Under the pieces are notes generated by a model. It was not told where the DNA came from, did not search any database, and was given only the letters and a program-made list of their open reading frames with translations. A stretch of DNA of 55,521 nt, from assembly GCA_947476045.1 (NCBI GenBank), contig CANJNZ010000025.1, forward strand, positions 1 to 55,521, in the 5' to 3' direction. This document shows positions 17,722 through 25,728 of the stretch, piece by piece. This DNA comes from Chthoniobacteraceae bacterium (GTDB taxonomy: Bacteria > Verrucomicrobiota > Verrucomicrobiia > Chthoniobacterales > Chthoniobacteraceae). Made by a program: the position numbers and the translations under genes. How positions within the stretch are numbered: the first letter of the stretch is position 1; each line of letters opens with the position of its first letter.

Positions 17722-18441
17722 TCAGGGAAGTTTCAGCGCGGCTTTGCGCTGTGCATATTCGGCCGCGGGCATGAGGACGTAGCGAGGGTTGGCATCGGCG
17801 CGCAACCAGCGGATGAGTGTGAGTAGATCGGACTCCGCCATCGTGGTGCAGCCAGCACTCGGTTTTGCCGGGCCGCGTCGGATGTGAAAGAAAATGGCGC
17901 TGCCTTTTCCGGGGACTGGAGGCTCGGAGTTGTGGCGGATTTCGACGAGCCAGTGATATGCGAAATCGCCAAGCCTCATGCGCTGCTTGTCATACCACGG
18001 CGGGGGATTTTTGAGGTCTATTGTGACGTGGCGATTGTAGTCGGGATGCGTGACATCGTCTGACCATACGTCGGCGGCAGTGACGGTGTGGAATGGGTAA
18101 TCGGCGCCAACGGGAAGCGCGCTGTCGTAGGTGTAGATTTTTCCGATTTTAAAAACACCAGCAGGCGCACGCCCATCGCGTTCTTTTTTATGAAGACCAT
18201 CTTCATCTTGCCCATAGAGGCCGGAACCCCACGCGAGCCCGCTGCGACCATAAAGAACAGGCCATGGTTTTCCAACGGGCTGCCAAGCGCCGCCGCTTTT
18301 TTCGTAACGTTGAAGGGTGCCCTGAGTGGAATTCCAAGTGGGTGCGATGCTGACGATGAGTTGCTCCGCAGCGTTACCGGCGGAAGTAAGGAGGATGAGG
18401 ATGACAGTAACAGCATGGATGCAACGCATAGTTCGAAGCAT
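17722..18441 (-). CDS. YafK/YkuD-type L,D-transpeptidase, exported
   Basis: 239 residues from the ATG at 18441 (or 18429), with signal peptide CIHAVTVILILLTSAGNA. The catalytic domain reads DYNRHVTIDL, then WLVEIRHNSEPPVPGKGSAIFFHIRRG and the nucleophile segment KPSAGCTTMAESDL, with Cys preceded by Gly as in YkuD-fold enzymes of this branch. These enzymes make or edit 3-3 peptidoglycan cross-links or attach proteins to peptidoglycan. The active cysteine is intact here, unlike the pseudo-domain at 1722-2621. It is convergent with the 17477 gene and abuts the left end of the integrated element. Confidence 0.85.
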   Translation of the reverse strand: MLRTMRCIHAVTVILILLTSAGNAAEQLIVSIAPTWNSTQGTLQRYEKSGGAWQPVGKPWPVLYGRSGLAWGSGLYGQDEDGLHKKERDGRAPAGVFKIGKIYTYDSALPVGADYPFHTVTAADVWSDDVTHPDYNRHVTIDLKNPPPWYDKQRMRLGDFAYHWLVEIRHNSEPPVPGKGSAIFFHIRRGPAKPSAGCTTMAESDLLTLIRWLRADANPRYVLMPAAEYAQRKAALKLP

Positions 18442-18623
18442 GGGCGCAGAAGTATGCCGTCGTTTAATGTTAAAGGCGGACCTCATGGCTGTGATTTTTT
18501 CATGCGTGCCGGAGATGCGCAGCAAATCCGTTTTTAAACAAGCAACCGAATATGCATCTGTTCTTGTGCACTCGAGTTCGTATTTCATGCGAAATATTTC
18601 TTTGCACGTGTGTTCTGCCAGCA

Positions 18624-18681
18624 GCGAAAGGGAAGTGGGTCGGGCGAGACTCGAACTCGCAACCAACGCCTTAAAAGGGCG
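18624..18681. repeat. attL: 58-bp direct repeat carrying a tRNA-Lys 3' fragment
   Basis: Identical over 58 bp to 26079-26136. Positions 18636-18681 reproduce the last 46 nt of the tRNA-Lys gene (minus strand), up to and including the anticodon loop and part of the anticodon stem, after which similarity stops. It is not a functional tRNA gene. It is the original chromosomal 3' end displaced by insertion. Confidence 0.9.
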
Positions 18682-18719
18682 TGGTTATACACTGTTGGAC
18701 AAAAATACTTGGCGATTAC

Positions 18720-18748
18720 TTGACATATAGAGGGTTTTTTCGACTATA
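18720..18748 (+). promoter_or_regulatory. candidate integrase promoter overlapping a possible recombinase site
   Basis: TTGACA at 18720-18725 is followed after 17 bp by ACTATA (18743-18748), a plausible sigma-70-like pair just upstream of the integrase ATG at 18758; the leader would be very short. The overlapping word ACTTGACATATAG (18718-18730) resembles ACTTGTCAAATAG at the other end of the element, so the site may also bind recombinase. Confidence 0.35.
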
Positions 18749-18757
18749 TGCGCTCCT

Positions 18758-19891
18758 ATGCGCAAGACTTCGCTTTCTATTAAAAAAACACGGGTCAACG
18801 GGCTTCTCTTTTGGCAAGTCACCGCTCCTAAACTCGGCGGCGGACGGGAACGGCGGACGTTCAAAGATAGAGCGGAGGCTTCGGCGTTTTTTGAGACTGC
18901 CAAGATTCAACAGGAAAACTATGGCACGGCTGCGCTTTCAATCTCAGACGGGTTGAGGGTGCAGGCGGTGGAGTGTGAAACGCGGTTGGCGAAGTTTGGA
19001 AAGTCTCTGCGTGATGCGACGGATTTTTACTTGGCGCATTTGAAAACGATTGCGGGGAGTCGTAGCGTGCGGGAGGTCGTCGCGGAAATACTAGCGGCGC
19101 GGGAGACGGATGGGGCGAGCGTGCGCTATCTCGGCGATCTACGGGCACGGCTGGCACGTTTCGCCGCTGCATTTGGGGATGCCATGATCGCCAGCGTCAC
19201 GACGCGCCAAATTGGTGAGTGGTTGCGCGGGCTTGGGGTCGGCGGCGTGACACGAAACTCGTATCGTCGTCGGCTGGCTGCTCTTTTCAATTTTGCGCGG
19301 CGGCAAGGCTATCTCGTCCAGTCACCGATTGCGGATGTGGACAAGGCGAAAGAGCGAAGCGGAGAAATCAAAATCCTGACGTTGGATCAAACGTCGCGGC
19401 TGCTAGAGGCTGCGAGTGCGGAAACGCTGCCGTATTGGGCAATAGGAGCGTTTGCGGGCCTGCGCAGTGCGGAGATCGGGCGGTTGAATTGGGCGGACGT
19501 AGATTTCGAGGACGGGCTTATCGAGGTAAAGGGGAACCACAAAACCGCCAGCCGCCGCTTCGTGCCAATGTCTGACAGTCTCCGCGAATGGCTCGCGCCT
19601 TATCGCGCCAGCAAGGGCGATGTTTGTCCGATGGGCTTGCGTAAAAAGCTCGAAGCGGATCGTGAGCGTGCGGGATTGCGCGAAGATTGGCCGAGTAACG
19701 CGCTTCGCCACGGCTACGGGTCGTATCGGCTGCCCATGATTACAGATGTTGCGCGGCTCGCGCTGGAAATGGGGAACTCGCCCGCGATGGTTTTCAAACA
19801 CTACCGCGAGATTGTGAAGCCCGCGCTGGCGAAACGCTATTGGGAAATCAGTCCCACGAAGGCGAAGAACATTGTGCGGATGGTCGGTTAG
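18758..19891 (+). CDS. int: tyrosine recombinase (phage-type integrase)
   Basis: 377 residues. The C-terminal catalytic domain has the first Arg in FAGLRSAEIGRLNW, the beta-hairpin Lys in GNHKTASRRF, the second Arg box NALRHGYGSY (the usual first His is Asn, a variation tolerated in this branch) and the Tyr nucleophile in VFKHYREIV. The middle is a SAM-like core-binding domain (DFYLAHLKTIAG...YRRRLAALFNFARRQGYL), and an N-terminal arm-binding segment starts KTRVNGLLFWQVTAP. It would catalyse site-specific recombination between the tRNA-Lys attB and the element's attP. It sits next to attL, far from the intact tRNA. Confidence 0.95.
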   Translation: MRKTSLSIKKTRVNGLLFWQVTAPKLGGGRERRTFKDRAEASAFFETAKIQQENYGTAALSISDGLRVQAVECETRLAKFGKSLRDATDFYLAHLKTIAGSRSVREVVAEILAARETDGASVRYLGDLRARLARFAAAFGDAMIASVTTRQIGEWLRGLGVGGVTRNSYRRRLAALFNFARRQGYLVQSPIADVDKAKERSGEIKILTLDQTSRLLEAASAETLPYWAIGAFAGLRSAEIGRLNWADVDFEDGLIEVKGNHKTASRRFVPMSDSLREWLAPYRASKGDVCPMGLRKKLEADRERAGLREDWPSNALRHGYGSYRLPMITDVARLALEMGNSPAMVFKHYREIVKPALAKRYWEISPTKAKNIVRMVG

Positions 19892-20054
19892 TCGCTGTGT
19901 TGCGTCCTTCGCGCACTCATGCGAATATCTGCGCAATGAAGGCCAAGGGGACTAGACAATCCATTTTCAAGGGGAAGGAGGGGCACCCCACCCTCGGCAC
20001 CGGGGGAACTGCGCAACGGCGGGACTCCCTAGAGAGGCGTCAGCAGATTTCCCC

Positions 20055-21026
20055 ATGAAAACGAATCTTTCAAAGCTGCGTTTAGATTTCAGAGTCTTTG
20101 AGCCGCCGGATTGGAGAGAGTGGGATTTCAGCAAAAAGCAAGTGCCAGACAGCGTAGTTAAGGCGTGCTGTGCGTATGAATATGTGCGCGAAGCGTTGCG
20201 CCAGCCATACGTTTTTGAGCTTTTGAAGGGGCTGTCCAAGTCTGCGGAAAATCAGCAACGGCAGATTAGAAACGAGTTGCGGCGAGTGCTTCACAAAATG
20301 CCTTATAGTTATTTTGCCACCTTCAATGAGCCGATGAAACCTTGGATTGAGCTGCAACAGGAAATTGCCAGTGCGGGGAAGCGGGCGGACGGGACGAAAA
20401 TGCCTTTTGTTGAATTGAAGAAGGCGCTTCTTGATACTGTGTCGAAATCAATCGCACCGCCGAAATGGGATTCATTTCGAGCGCAACTCGCGCCCGCTGA
20501 TCGATACCAGCAATGGCTTGAAGGCTCGATTGAAGGCTCCTTTGAATTGTTCTCGGCCATTGATCAAAAAGATACGTGCGCCAAATGGACAAAAGGGGAA
20601 TGCGCCTACGGTTACTTCGCATTTGATCCGTATAGTGACAAGAAGGAGATCGTTACTGCTTTCACGAAATGGCTGGAAAAAAACGGCTTTCCAAAGAAAA
20701 AGCCCACACGGGGAGGTGCAAAGAAAGCGCGAAAACAGTTAAGGGAACTTGCCGCGCTCAGGCTGCGAAATCATCTCGGCAGAAAGACATGGGATAAACT
20801 CGACCCGCCTGATGGGCATGAGTTGCCATATCGGCACCAAGGCCACGCGGGGACGGCAGCGAAGGACGCGCAGAAAAGATTGGAGAGCCTGATCGGACGA
20901 GATGATCCGGCGGAACGGGAAGCGTGGGAACAAGAGCAGCGGGAACGGAGAGAAAGGATGAGTAAAACACTCCGCGAAATTGGATGGAAAATGCCGCCCG
21001 CCCGCCCGCGTAGAGTTACGCGGTAA
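20055..21026 (+). CDS. unknown protein of the integrative element
   Basis: 323 residues, soluble, lysine- and arginine-rich, with aromatic-rich helices (EPPDWREWDFSKKQVPDSV, MPYSYFATFNEPMKPWIELQQEIA, CAYGYFAFDPYSDKKEIV) and a strongly charged C-terminus (REAWEQEQRERRERMSKTLREIGWKMPP). No catalytic motif or known domain was recognised. It lies between integrase and the excisionase-like gene, a position often held by element-specific accessory or DNA-binding proteins. A 163-bp gap separates it from int; nothing is seen there. Confidence 0.7.
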   Translation: MKTNLSKLRLDFRVFEPPDWREWDFSKKQVPDSVVKACCAYEYVREALRQPYVFELLKGLSKSAENQQRQIRNELRRVLHKMPYSYFATFNEPMKPWIELQQEIASAGKRADGTKMPFVELKKALLDTVSKSIAPPKWDSFRAQLAPADRYQQWLEGSIEGSFELFSAIDQKDTCAKWTKGECAYGYFAFDPYSDKKEIVTAFTKWLEKNGFPKKKPTRGGAKKARKQLRELAALRLRNHLGRKTWDKLDPPDGHELPYRHQGHAGTAAKDAQKRLESLIGRDDPAEREAWEQEQRERRERMSKTLREIGWKMPPARPRRVTR

Positions 21027-21084
21027 GGAGAATATCTTACCGTGTTATACAAGACTCAGCGTGTGACCGAAGGGTTGCGCACAC

Positions 21085-21312
21085 ATGAGCAACAAATCAA
21101 ATCCAACAGATCCCTCAACAGAACCCTCGCGCAACATCCTAAACAAGCCCGAAGCCGCCCGCTACCTCCACCTATGTCAGCGAAGCGTGGAAATGGCTGT
21201 CCGCGCAAAAAAGCTGGCAGCAATCCGCTACGGCCCACGGGCGATCCGATTCACTAAAACAGACCTCGACGCATTCATTGCACGGCACCGGCTACGCGCT
21301 GCTGGCGAGTAA
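21085..21312 (+). CDS. excisionase-like helix-turn-helix protein
   Basis: 75 residues with the MerR/excisionase-type winged helix: NILNKPEAARYLHLCQRSVEMAVRAKKLAAIRYGPRAIRFTKTDLDAFI. The order helix-turn-helix, then a basic wing and the TKTDLDAFI strand-helix is typical of small Xis/AlpA-like proteins that direct excision or regulate element genes. It lies directly upstream of the replication gene. Confidence 0.85.
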   Translation: MSNKSNPTDPSTEPSRNILNKPEAARYLHLCQRSVEMAVRAKKLAAIRYGPRAIRFTKTDLDAFIARHRLRAAGE

Positions 21313-21328
21313 TCCAAACACGCGAAAA

Positions 21329-21360
21329 GCCGCACCCTGCCGGGAAGCTGTAAGTGCGGC
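21329..21360 (+). terminator. hairpin between the excisionase and primase genes
   Basis: GCCGCAC (21329-21335) and GTGCGGC (21354-21360) form a 7-bp perfect stem with an 18-nt loop, followed by CTTTGCGATTT. The T-run is weak, so it may be a poor terminator or an attenuator ahead of the primase ATG at 21379. Confidence 0.35.
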
Positions 21361-21378
21361 CTTTGCGATTTCACTACA

Positions 21379-22680
21379 ATGAAAACCTTACACGATTCTA
21401 CAGGTGGAGGCAAGGATGCAGACGACAATGTTCCTCAGAAAATTGAGGTATTGAAGGCGCTTTTAGGCAACGCCGTATTTGTTCAGTGCAACAATGGAAA
21501 AGGCGGCAAAGGGCCGATCATCAAAGGCTGGCAAACGCTCACGCTAAAGCAAATGACCGAAGCCCACCTTCGGCAGTGTGAGTGTCCAGACTATCGCATC
21601 GGCGTCGTATTCGGGATCAACAGCGGCGGACTCGTTGGGCTGGACTGTGATGACGATATATTTGCCGATGAAATGTTTCGGCTCAACCCGTGGCTGTTAG
21701 GCACCCTCACGACGACTTGCAACCGTGGCAGGACGTTCTGGCTTCGCATCACTGACCGCTGGCCGAGAAACGCTTTTCTTTACTTGAACGGAATTAAAGT
21801 GGGCGAGTGGCGGGCTGACGGAAACCAGAGCGTCCTTGCTGGACAAGATACGGAGACGAAGAATTGGCGGCGGTTCGTTTGCCGCGCCCCGGCTATGGCG
21901 ATCCCCTTCTCGGTGCTGGTCTGGCCGAAAAGACTCGAATGCGGCGGGGAGAATATACGGCATCCGTGGCCGCCTGTGCCACTGCCAGAGGCTATGTTGC
22001 CGGATGTTTCTGCTGTTCCTCTTACTGTCAGCACATCCAAGGATGTAGAACAAGGATGTAGAACGAAGCTTCGTTCTACATCTTCCTGTTCTACATCTAC
22101 GCGTTCTACATCGGAGGGAGAGAGGGAGCAGAAACAGAAGCGGCTTTACCGCAGCCTCGTCGGGCACTTGCCCGCCACGGAGGGAACCCGAAACGCAATG
22201 CTCAACCAGAGCGTGAACTATCTCATCCACGCGATCTCCGAACCATTGGTCATCAAGTTCCTGCTTCGCCACTTTGACGAGAAAGGAAAACCTGGAGGAT
22301 GGAGTGACACCCGCGATGAGCACGAAAAATCCGTCCGCAATCTTGTCGCGGGCTGCGTGCGTGACTACCCCGAAAAGTTATCGGAAGAACAGCGCACAAT
22401 ATACCTCAGCTTGCGCGATGAAACGGAGCGCACAACCTTTCGGATATGCCGCGACCTCGCCAAACGGGACGATCCCGAACGAGGATGCCCGCAGGGGCTC
22501 TTTTTACTCGCCTATGGGGAACTTGCCGCCCGACTCGATGTTGGCACTGGTTTGGCCGAGAAAGTCTTGAAACACCGCTTCAGGGACGAGTTGAAGATCG
22601 TTGCCGTGGTGACACCGGGGACGCGACGAAGCAAAGACACTCCGGGGCTGGCGACCCGTTGGCGGTGGCTGCTCACATGA
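21379..22680 (+). CDS. primase-polymerase-like replication protein
   Basis: 433 residues. The N-terminal half resembles bifunctional primase-polymerase (prim-pol) domains: PIIKGWQTLTLKQMTEAHLRQC, then GVVFGINSGGLVGLDCDDDIFAD, whose LDCDD supplies metal-binding acidic residues, followed by TTTCNRGRTFWLRI and EWRADGNQSVLAGQ. A Ser/Thr-rich linker follows (about residues 215-250), then a helical C-terminal half with a winged-helix-like end (LFLLAYGELAARLDVG). No helicase Walker motif is seen. It probably initiates replication of the excised circle. The linker is encoded by an iteron/palindrome cluster (22042-22112). Confidence 0.78.
   Translation: MKTLHDSTGGGKDADDNVPQKIEVLKALLGNAVFVQCNNGKGGKGPIIKGWQTLTLKQMTEAHLRQCECPDYRIGVVFGINSGGLVGLDCDDDIFADEMFRLNPWLLGTLTTTCNRGRTFWLRITDRWPRNAFLYLNGIKVGEWRADGNQSVLAGQDTETKNWRRFVCRAPAMAIPFSVLVWPKRLECGGENIRHPWPPVPLPEAMLPDVSAVPLTVSTSKDVEQGCRTKLRSTSSCSTSTRSTSEGEREQKQKRLYRSLVGHLPATEGTRNAMLNQSVNYLIHAISEPLVIKFLLRHFDEKGKPGGWSDTRDEHEKSVRNLVAGCVRDYPEKLSEEQRTIYLSLRDETERTTFRICRDLAKRDDPERGCPQGLFLLAYGELAARLDVGTGLAEKVLKHRFRDELKIVAVVTPGTRRSKDTPGLATRWRWLLT
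22042..22112. repeat. iteron-like cluster of GATGTAGAAC with a 28-bp palindrome
   Basis: Five copies of the 10-mer GATGTAGAAC: direct at 22042 and 22055, inverted at 22073, 22088 and 22103. The second and third form a perfect 28-bp palindrome (22055-22082) centred on AAGCTT. Direct copies are 13 bp apart and the inverted copies 15 bp apart. The cluster lies inside the primase gene, in the stretch encoding its low-complexity linker. This layout is what one expects of a replication-origin binding array. Confidence 0.75.
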
Positions 22681-22785
22681 TAGGCCGCGCTCGCGTGCAT
22701 CACATACAATCGGGCGCACTGAGCGGGGCATCCATGTTGAAATTGTGTGATTGTTATTCGCACAAAGGCGGGTTGAATCGTCGGC

Positions 22786-23169
22786 ATGAATGAGGACTAC
22801 ACGTTTGAAGCGTTGAAGCGGAAGCTCAAGGCCGCGAAGGGCGGCGACATATCGGAAGAAGAGGAAGCGGGGTTGCGGGATATTGCAGCAATACACAAAG
22901 AGGCATCCGAACAGGAACAGAAAGCGACTGCTGCCCTTGAAGAACTTTCGCGGATAAAAGCGGAGAACGAAGAACTCAAAAGGCTGTTGGAGGATGAGCG
23001 GACATTCACCAAGGGGATACGCGAGAAGTTCAAGGCCTCAATTCAGCAAAAATCAGTAAGCAGAAAGGTGAGGGGGTTGAACGCGCTGCATCTCCTGTTG
23101 GCGAAAAAGGGGATTCCGTTTTCGATTGAAGGCGAAGGCGGCGACAAAGACCAAAACAGACAAGTCTGA
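22786..23169 (+). CDS. small coiled-coil protein of the integrative element
   Basis: 127 residues, mostly heptad-patterned helix (AAIHKEASEQEQKATAALEELSRIKAENEELKRLLEDERTF), with a basic C-terminal part (QQKSVSRKVRGLNALHLLLAKKGIPF). It probably oligomerises; function unknown. It follows the primase gene after about 105 bp on the same strand. Confidence 0.65.
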   Translation: MNEDYTFEALKRKLKAAKGGDISEEEEAGLRDIAAIHKEASEQEQKATAALEELSRIKAENEELKRLLEDERTFTKGIREKFKASIQQKSVSRKVRGLNALHLLLAKKGIPFSIEGEGGDKDQNRQV

Positions 23170-23226
23170 GCTTGCCTCGCTTTGGTGGTCACTTTTGCAA
23201 ACTCACATTAACCCTCGCCCGCTTTC

Positions 23227-23616
23227 TTACGTGCCCTTCACGGGGCGCACCGTCGAAAGTTTCACGCGCTCGTAGCCCCGGCTCTTTGCGGAGTCGGGAT
23301 GCGGCTCCAGTCCGATCACCGTGATAACCCCGCGCACCGGCCCATAAACCCAAAACAAACGACCCGCCGCTGGCTTGCGGTTTTCGAGATACGACTGCCA
23401 AACCTTGATCCCGTATCGCTTGGAGAGATCGGAAATCTCGTGAGACGCCAGCCCCGGATGTGCGGGACTCGCCGCCAGAAAGCCCGCCGTCTTTACCAGC
23501 TTTTTGAAAAGCTTCAGCTCGTCCCCGTCCAACGTGCCCGCATCCGCCTTGCCCGTTAAATCCTTCCACAGCTTCTCCATTTCAGGAACGCCCCATTCAA
23601 TCGAGAATTTTGCCAT
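23227..23616 (-). CDS. probable RelE/ParE-like toxin
   Basis: 129 residues. The C-terminal half has the RelE/ParE-type strand pattern: ISDLSKRYGIKVWQSYLENRKPAAGRLFWVYGPVRGVITVIGLEPHPDSAKSRGYERVKLS. It is second in a two-gene minus-strand operon with a 22-bp gap, preceded by a 101-residue basic protein and a palindromic operator. A toxin role fits the fold and arrangement; ribosome-dependent RNase or gyrase activity cannot be told apart from sequence alone. Confidence 0.6.
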   Translation of the reverse strand: MAKFSIEWGVPEMEKLWKDLTGKADAGTLDGDELKLFKKLVKTAGFLAASPAHPGLASHEISDLSKRYGIKVWQSYLENRKPAAGRLFWVYGPVRGVITVIGLEPHPDSAKSRGYERVKLSTVRPVKGT

Positions 23617-23638
23617 TGTGCCGCCTTTCGCTCAGACT

Positions 23639-23944
23639 CTACTTCGCAAACTGGGCGTATTTCTTCAAATCCGCTGGCTTGGAACGCTTCCCAGCGCGGA
23701 GGTTTCGGATCGCCTTGTCCATGCCTTGCAGCGTCCGTGCTGAAACCGCCCCGGCCTTCGCATTGCCCGGCTTTGTCGGAATGCGGGCTGGCTTCCCTTT
23801 TCCCAATTCAAGCAGCTTCAAAACAATCGAGCCGTTCTTGCAATGCCGCACCCGAAAAACACCCCTCTCTGCAACGTGAATCACTACGCATTTATTGGCG
23901 TCAACGCGGGCGTCGTATTCCTTCACAGCGGCGAGAGTCTGCAT
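23639..23944 (-). CDS. probable partner (antitoxin) of the downstream toxin
   Basis: 101 residues, first in the two-gene operon. The N-terminal half looks strand-rich (CVVIHVAERGVFRVRHCKNGSIVLKLLELG) and the C-terminal half is basic and helical (ARTLQGMDKAIRNLRAGKRSKPADLKKYAQFAK), compatible with DNA binding or toxin wrapping. No named antitoxin family is recognised, so the assignment rests on position and on the inverted repeat 12 bp upstream. Confidence 0.5.
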   Translation of the reverse strand: MQTLAAVKEYDARVDANKCVVIHVAERGVFRVRHCKNGSIVLKLLELGKGKPARIPTKPGNAKAGAVSARTLQGMDKAIRNLRAGKRSKPADLKKYAQFAK

Positions 23945-23955
23945 GAATGAGATGT

Positions 23956-23973
23956 TTCACGTTATTGCGTGAA
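23956..23973 (-). promoter_or_regulatory. palindromic operator candidate of the toxin-antitoxin pair
   Basis: TTCACG-TTATTG-CGTGAA is a perfect inverted repeat with a 6-bp spacer. It lies 12 bp upstream of the ATG at 23944, where an autorepressing antitoxin would bind. Confidence 0.5.
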
Positions 23974-24077
23974 TTGCAATATCGTTGCGTAGTTTTTTCG
24001 CAAAGTTCGCTGCTCTGGAAGCGACAGCGAAACGCGGGGCTTGGCTGCTTGCGAAGTGAGGCCAACGCTGACGCACT

Positions 24078-24347
24078 CTATCCGCGCAAGCGTGCCAGTG
24101 ATGTTTTCACCGCCTGCGAACGAGAAGGAAGGAGCGCATCCAATGCGACGTTTAGAACTGCGGCCAGAATCACCAACTCCATATCCGAAACCCATCGCTC
24201 GCCGGATTCGATGCGATTCACAATGTCGCGGCTCACATCCCATCCGAAACGCTGACATTTGGTAGCAAACGCCGCTTGCGACAGGGATCGCTCCGCACGG
24301 ATGCGGCGGAGTTGCGGGGCTACGATATTGCGCGGGTGATCGGGCAC
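24078..24347 (-). CDS. XRE-family transcriptional regulator
   Basis: 89 residues from a GTG at 24347. It is a Cro/C1-type helix-turn-helix: LRRIRAERSLSQAAFATKCQRFGWDVSRDIVNRIESGERWVSDMELVILAAVLNV. Single-domain regulators of this kind commonly repress element genes. It is divergent from the RCC1 cargo gene (82 bp) and upstream of the toxin-antitoxin operon on the same strand. Confidence 0.85.
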   Translation of the reverse strand: MPDHPRNIVAPQLRRIRAERSLSQAAFATKCQRFGWDVSRDIVNRIESGERWVSDMELVILAAVLNVALDALLPSRSQAVKTSLARLRG

Positions 24348-24429
24348 GGAATTGGCCCGCGATAGTGCTAAGAATTAGAACTTCCATTGCGCGGAATCCC
24401 GCTCAATCTTTGCGGGTAATCCCAAACCC

Positions 24430-25728
24430 ATGGAAACACTCATCCTCTCACTCGCCGCGCTCCTGCTCAATCGAATCTTCCGCGCTCTTCCATCGCTTTT
24501 ATTTATCACCGCCTCTCTTTGGATGGCAAATGCAGTGGCTATTGCTACGCCGATCACACTGGTGACATGGGGAGGCAACGGCATTGGCCAAACGACTATT
24601 CCTGCTGGATTAAGCGAAGTGACAGCCATTGCGGCAGGTGGTTCTCACACAGTGGCATTGAAGAGCGATGGAACGGTTCTGGTGTTGGGAGACAACAGCT
24701 ATGGCCAAACGACTATTCCTGCCGGATTGAGTGGAGTTACGGCCATTGCGGCAGGTGATGCGCACACTGTGGCTTTGAAGAGCAATGGCACGGTGGTGGC
24801 ATGGGGACTAAACGGCATTGGCCAAACGACTATTCCTGCTGGATTGAGTGGAGTGACGGCTGTTGCGGCAGGTGGTTTTCACACCGTAGCATTAAAGAGC
24901 GATGGAACGGTGACGGCATGGGGAGACAACAGCGGCGGCCAAACGACTATTCCTGCTGGATTGAGCGAGGTTACGGCCATTGCGGCAGGTGATGAGCATA
25001 CCGTGGCTTTGAAGAGCAATGGCACGGTGGTGGCATGGGGATCGAACCGCGGAGGTGAAACGACCATTCCTGCTGGGTTAAGCGGGGTGAAAGCGATTGC
25101 TGCACGCCAATATGAAACCGCTGCCTTGACGAGTAACAGCATTGCGATACCCCCTCCTGATTATCCTCAAGTAATTTATAAATCCGTAGGAAACCAAACG
25201 ATCTTTGGAAACGGAAAGGTTGCACATATCACCGCCAAAGGGTTTTTAGTGCTCTCTAGCGGCGTGACGTTTGGCTACCCCGTAAAAGCAACTGCCATTG
25301 CGGGCTTTACCCTCAACGGACTTAAACTTTTCAGCGTTGTGCCATTGGAAAACTACCGATGGGATACTTATTCAGGGGCGAACGGAGCCACGTATTCGAC
25401 TATGGCGAAGGCCGAGAGTCCCGGCACTCAGTTTGATGGTGTGCTGCTGGAAGCAGTGTATCTGAGAGGGAAAAATACAACGTTGAATCTCGGCCCGACT
25501 GCCTCTGCATTCATGCCGCGAACCTTCTTCTCGTCGGCCAGATCGATAGGACTCAATTCACAAACAGGCATCAAAACAGTCGGCGAAGTTACAGGCTCTT
25601 ACGTTTTCGATCAAAAAGCGACCGCTGCGAGCAATCAACTGGAGACATACGATGAAGCAGTGACAAGGCTTTCCAACGGCTTTGCAGGGCGCGGCTACAC
25701 GCAGTTCTTCCCGCCGCCCGCGCAGTAG
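24430..25728 (+). CDS. exported RCC1-repeat protein, cargo of the integrative element
   Basis: 432 residues. After a hydrophobic N-terminus (LPSLLFITASLWMANAVAIA) come five near-identical repeats of about 38 residues (GQTTIPAGLSGVTAIAAGDAHTVALKSNGTVVAWG), a short RCC1/ATS1-like unit encoded by 114-bp tandem DNA repeats. The last 200 residues are a non-repetitive domain (KSVGNQTIFGNGKVAHITAKGFLVLSSGV..., then ...RGYTQFFPPPAQ) that I do not recognise. It is probably secreted or surface-exposed. It is the last gene before attR and the only obvious cargo. Host RCC1 proteins (46183-55419) use longer units, so it is not a simple copy of them. Confidence 0.8.
   Translation: METLILSLAALLLNRIFRALPSLLFITASLWMANAVAIATPITLVTWGGNGIGQTTIPAGLSEVTAIAAGGSHTVALKSDGTVLVLGDNSYGQTTIPAGLSGVTAIAAGDAHTVALKSNGTVVAWGLNGIGQTTIPAGLSGVTAVAAGGFHTVALKSDGTVTAWGDNSGGQTTIPAGLSEVTAIAAGDEHTVALKSNGTVVAWGSNRGGETTIPAGLSGVKAIAARQYETAALTSNSIAIPPPDYPQVIYKSVGNQTIFGNGKVAHITAKGFLVLSSGVTFGYPVKATAIAGFTLNGLKLFSVVPLENYRWDTYSGANGATYSTMAKAESPGTQFDGVLLEAVYLRGKNTTLNLGPTASAFMPRTFFSSARSIGLNSQTGIKTVGEVTGSYVFDQKATAASNQLETYDEAVTRLSNGFAGRGYTQFFPPPAQ

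Noticed and set aside
18636-18681. Second tRNA-Lys gene
   Set aside because: Only the 3' 46 nt match; the D-arm and 5' acceptor strand are missing, so it is the attL fragment.
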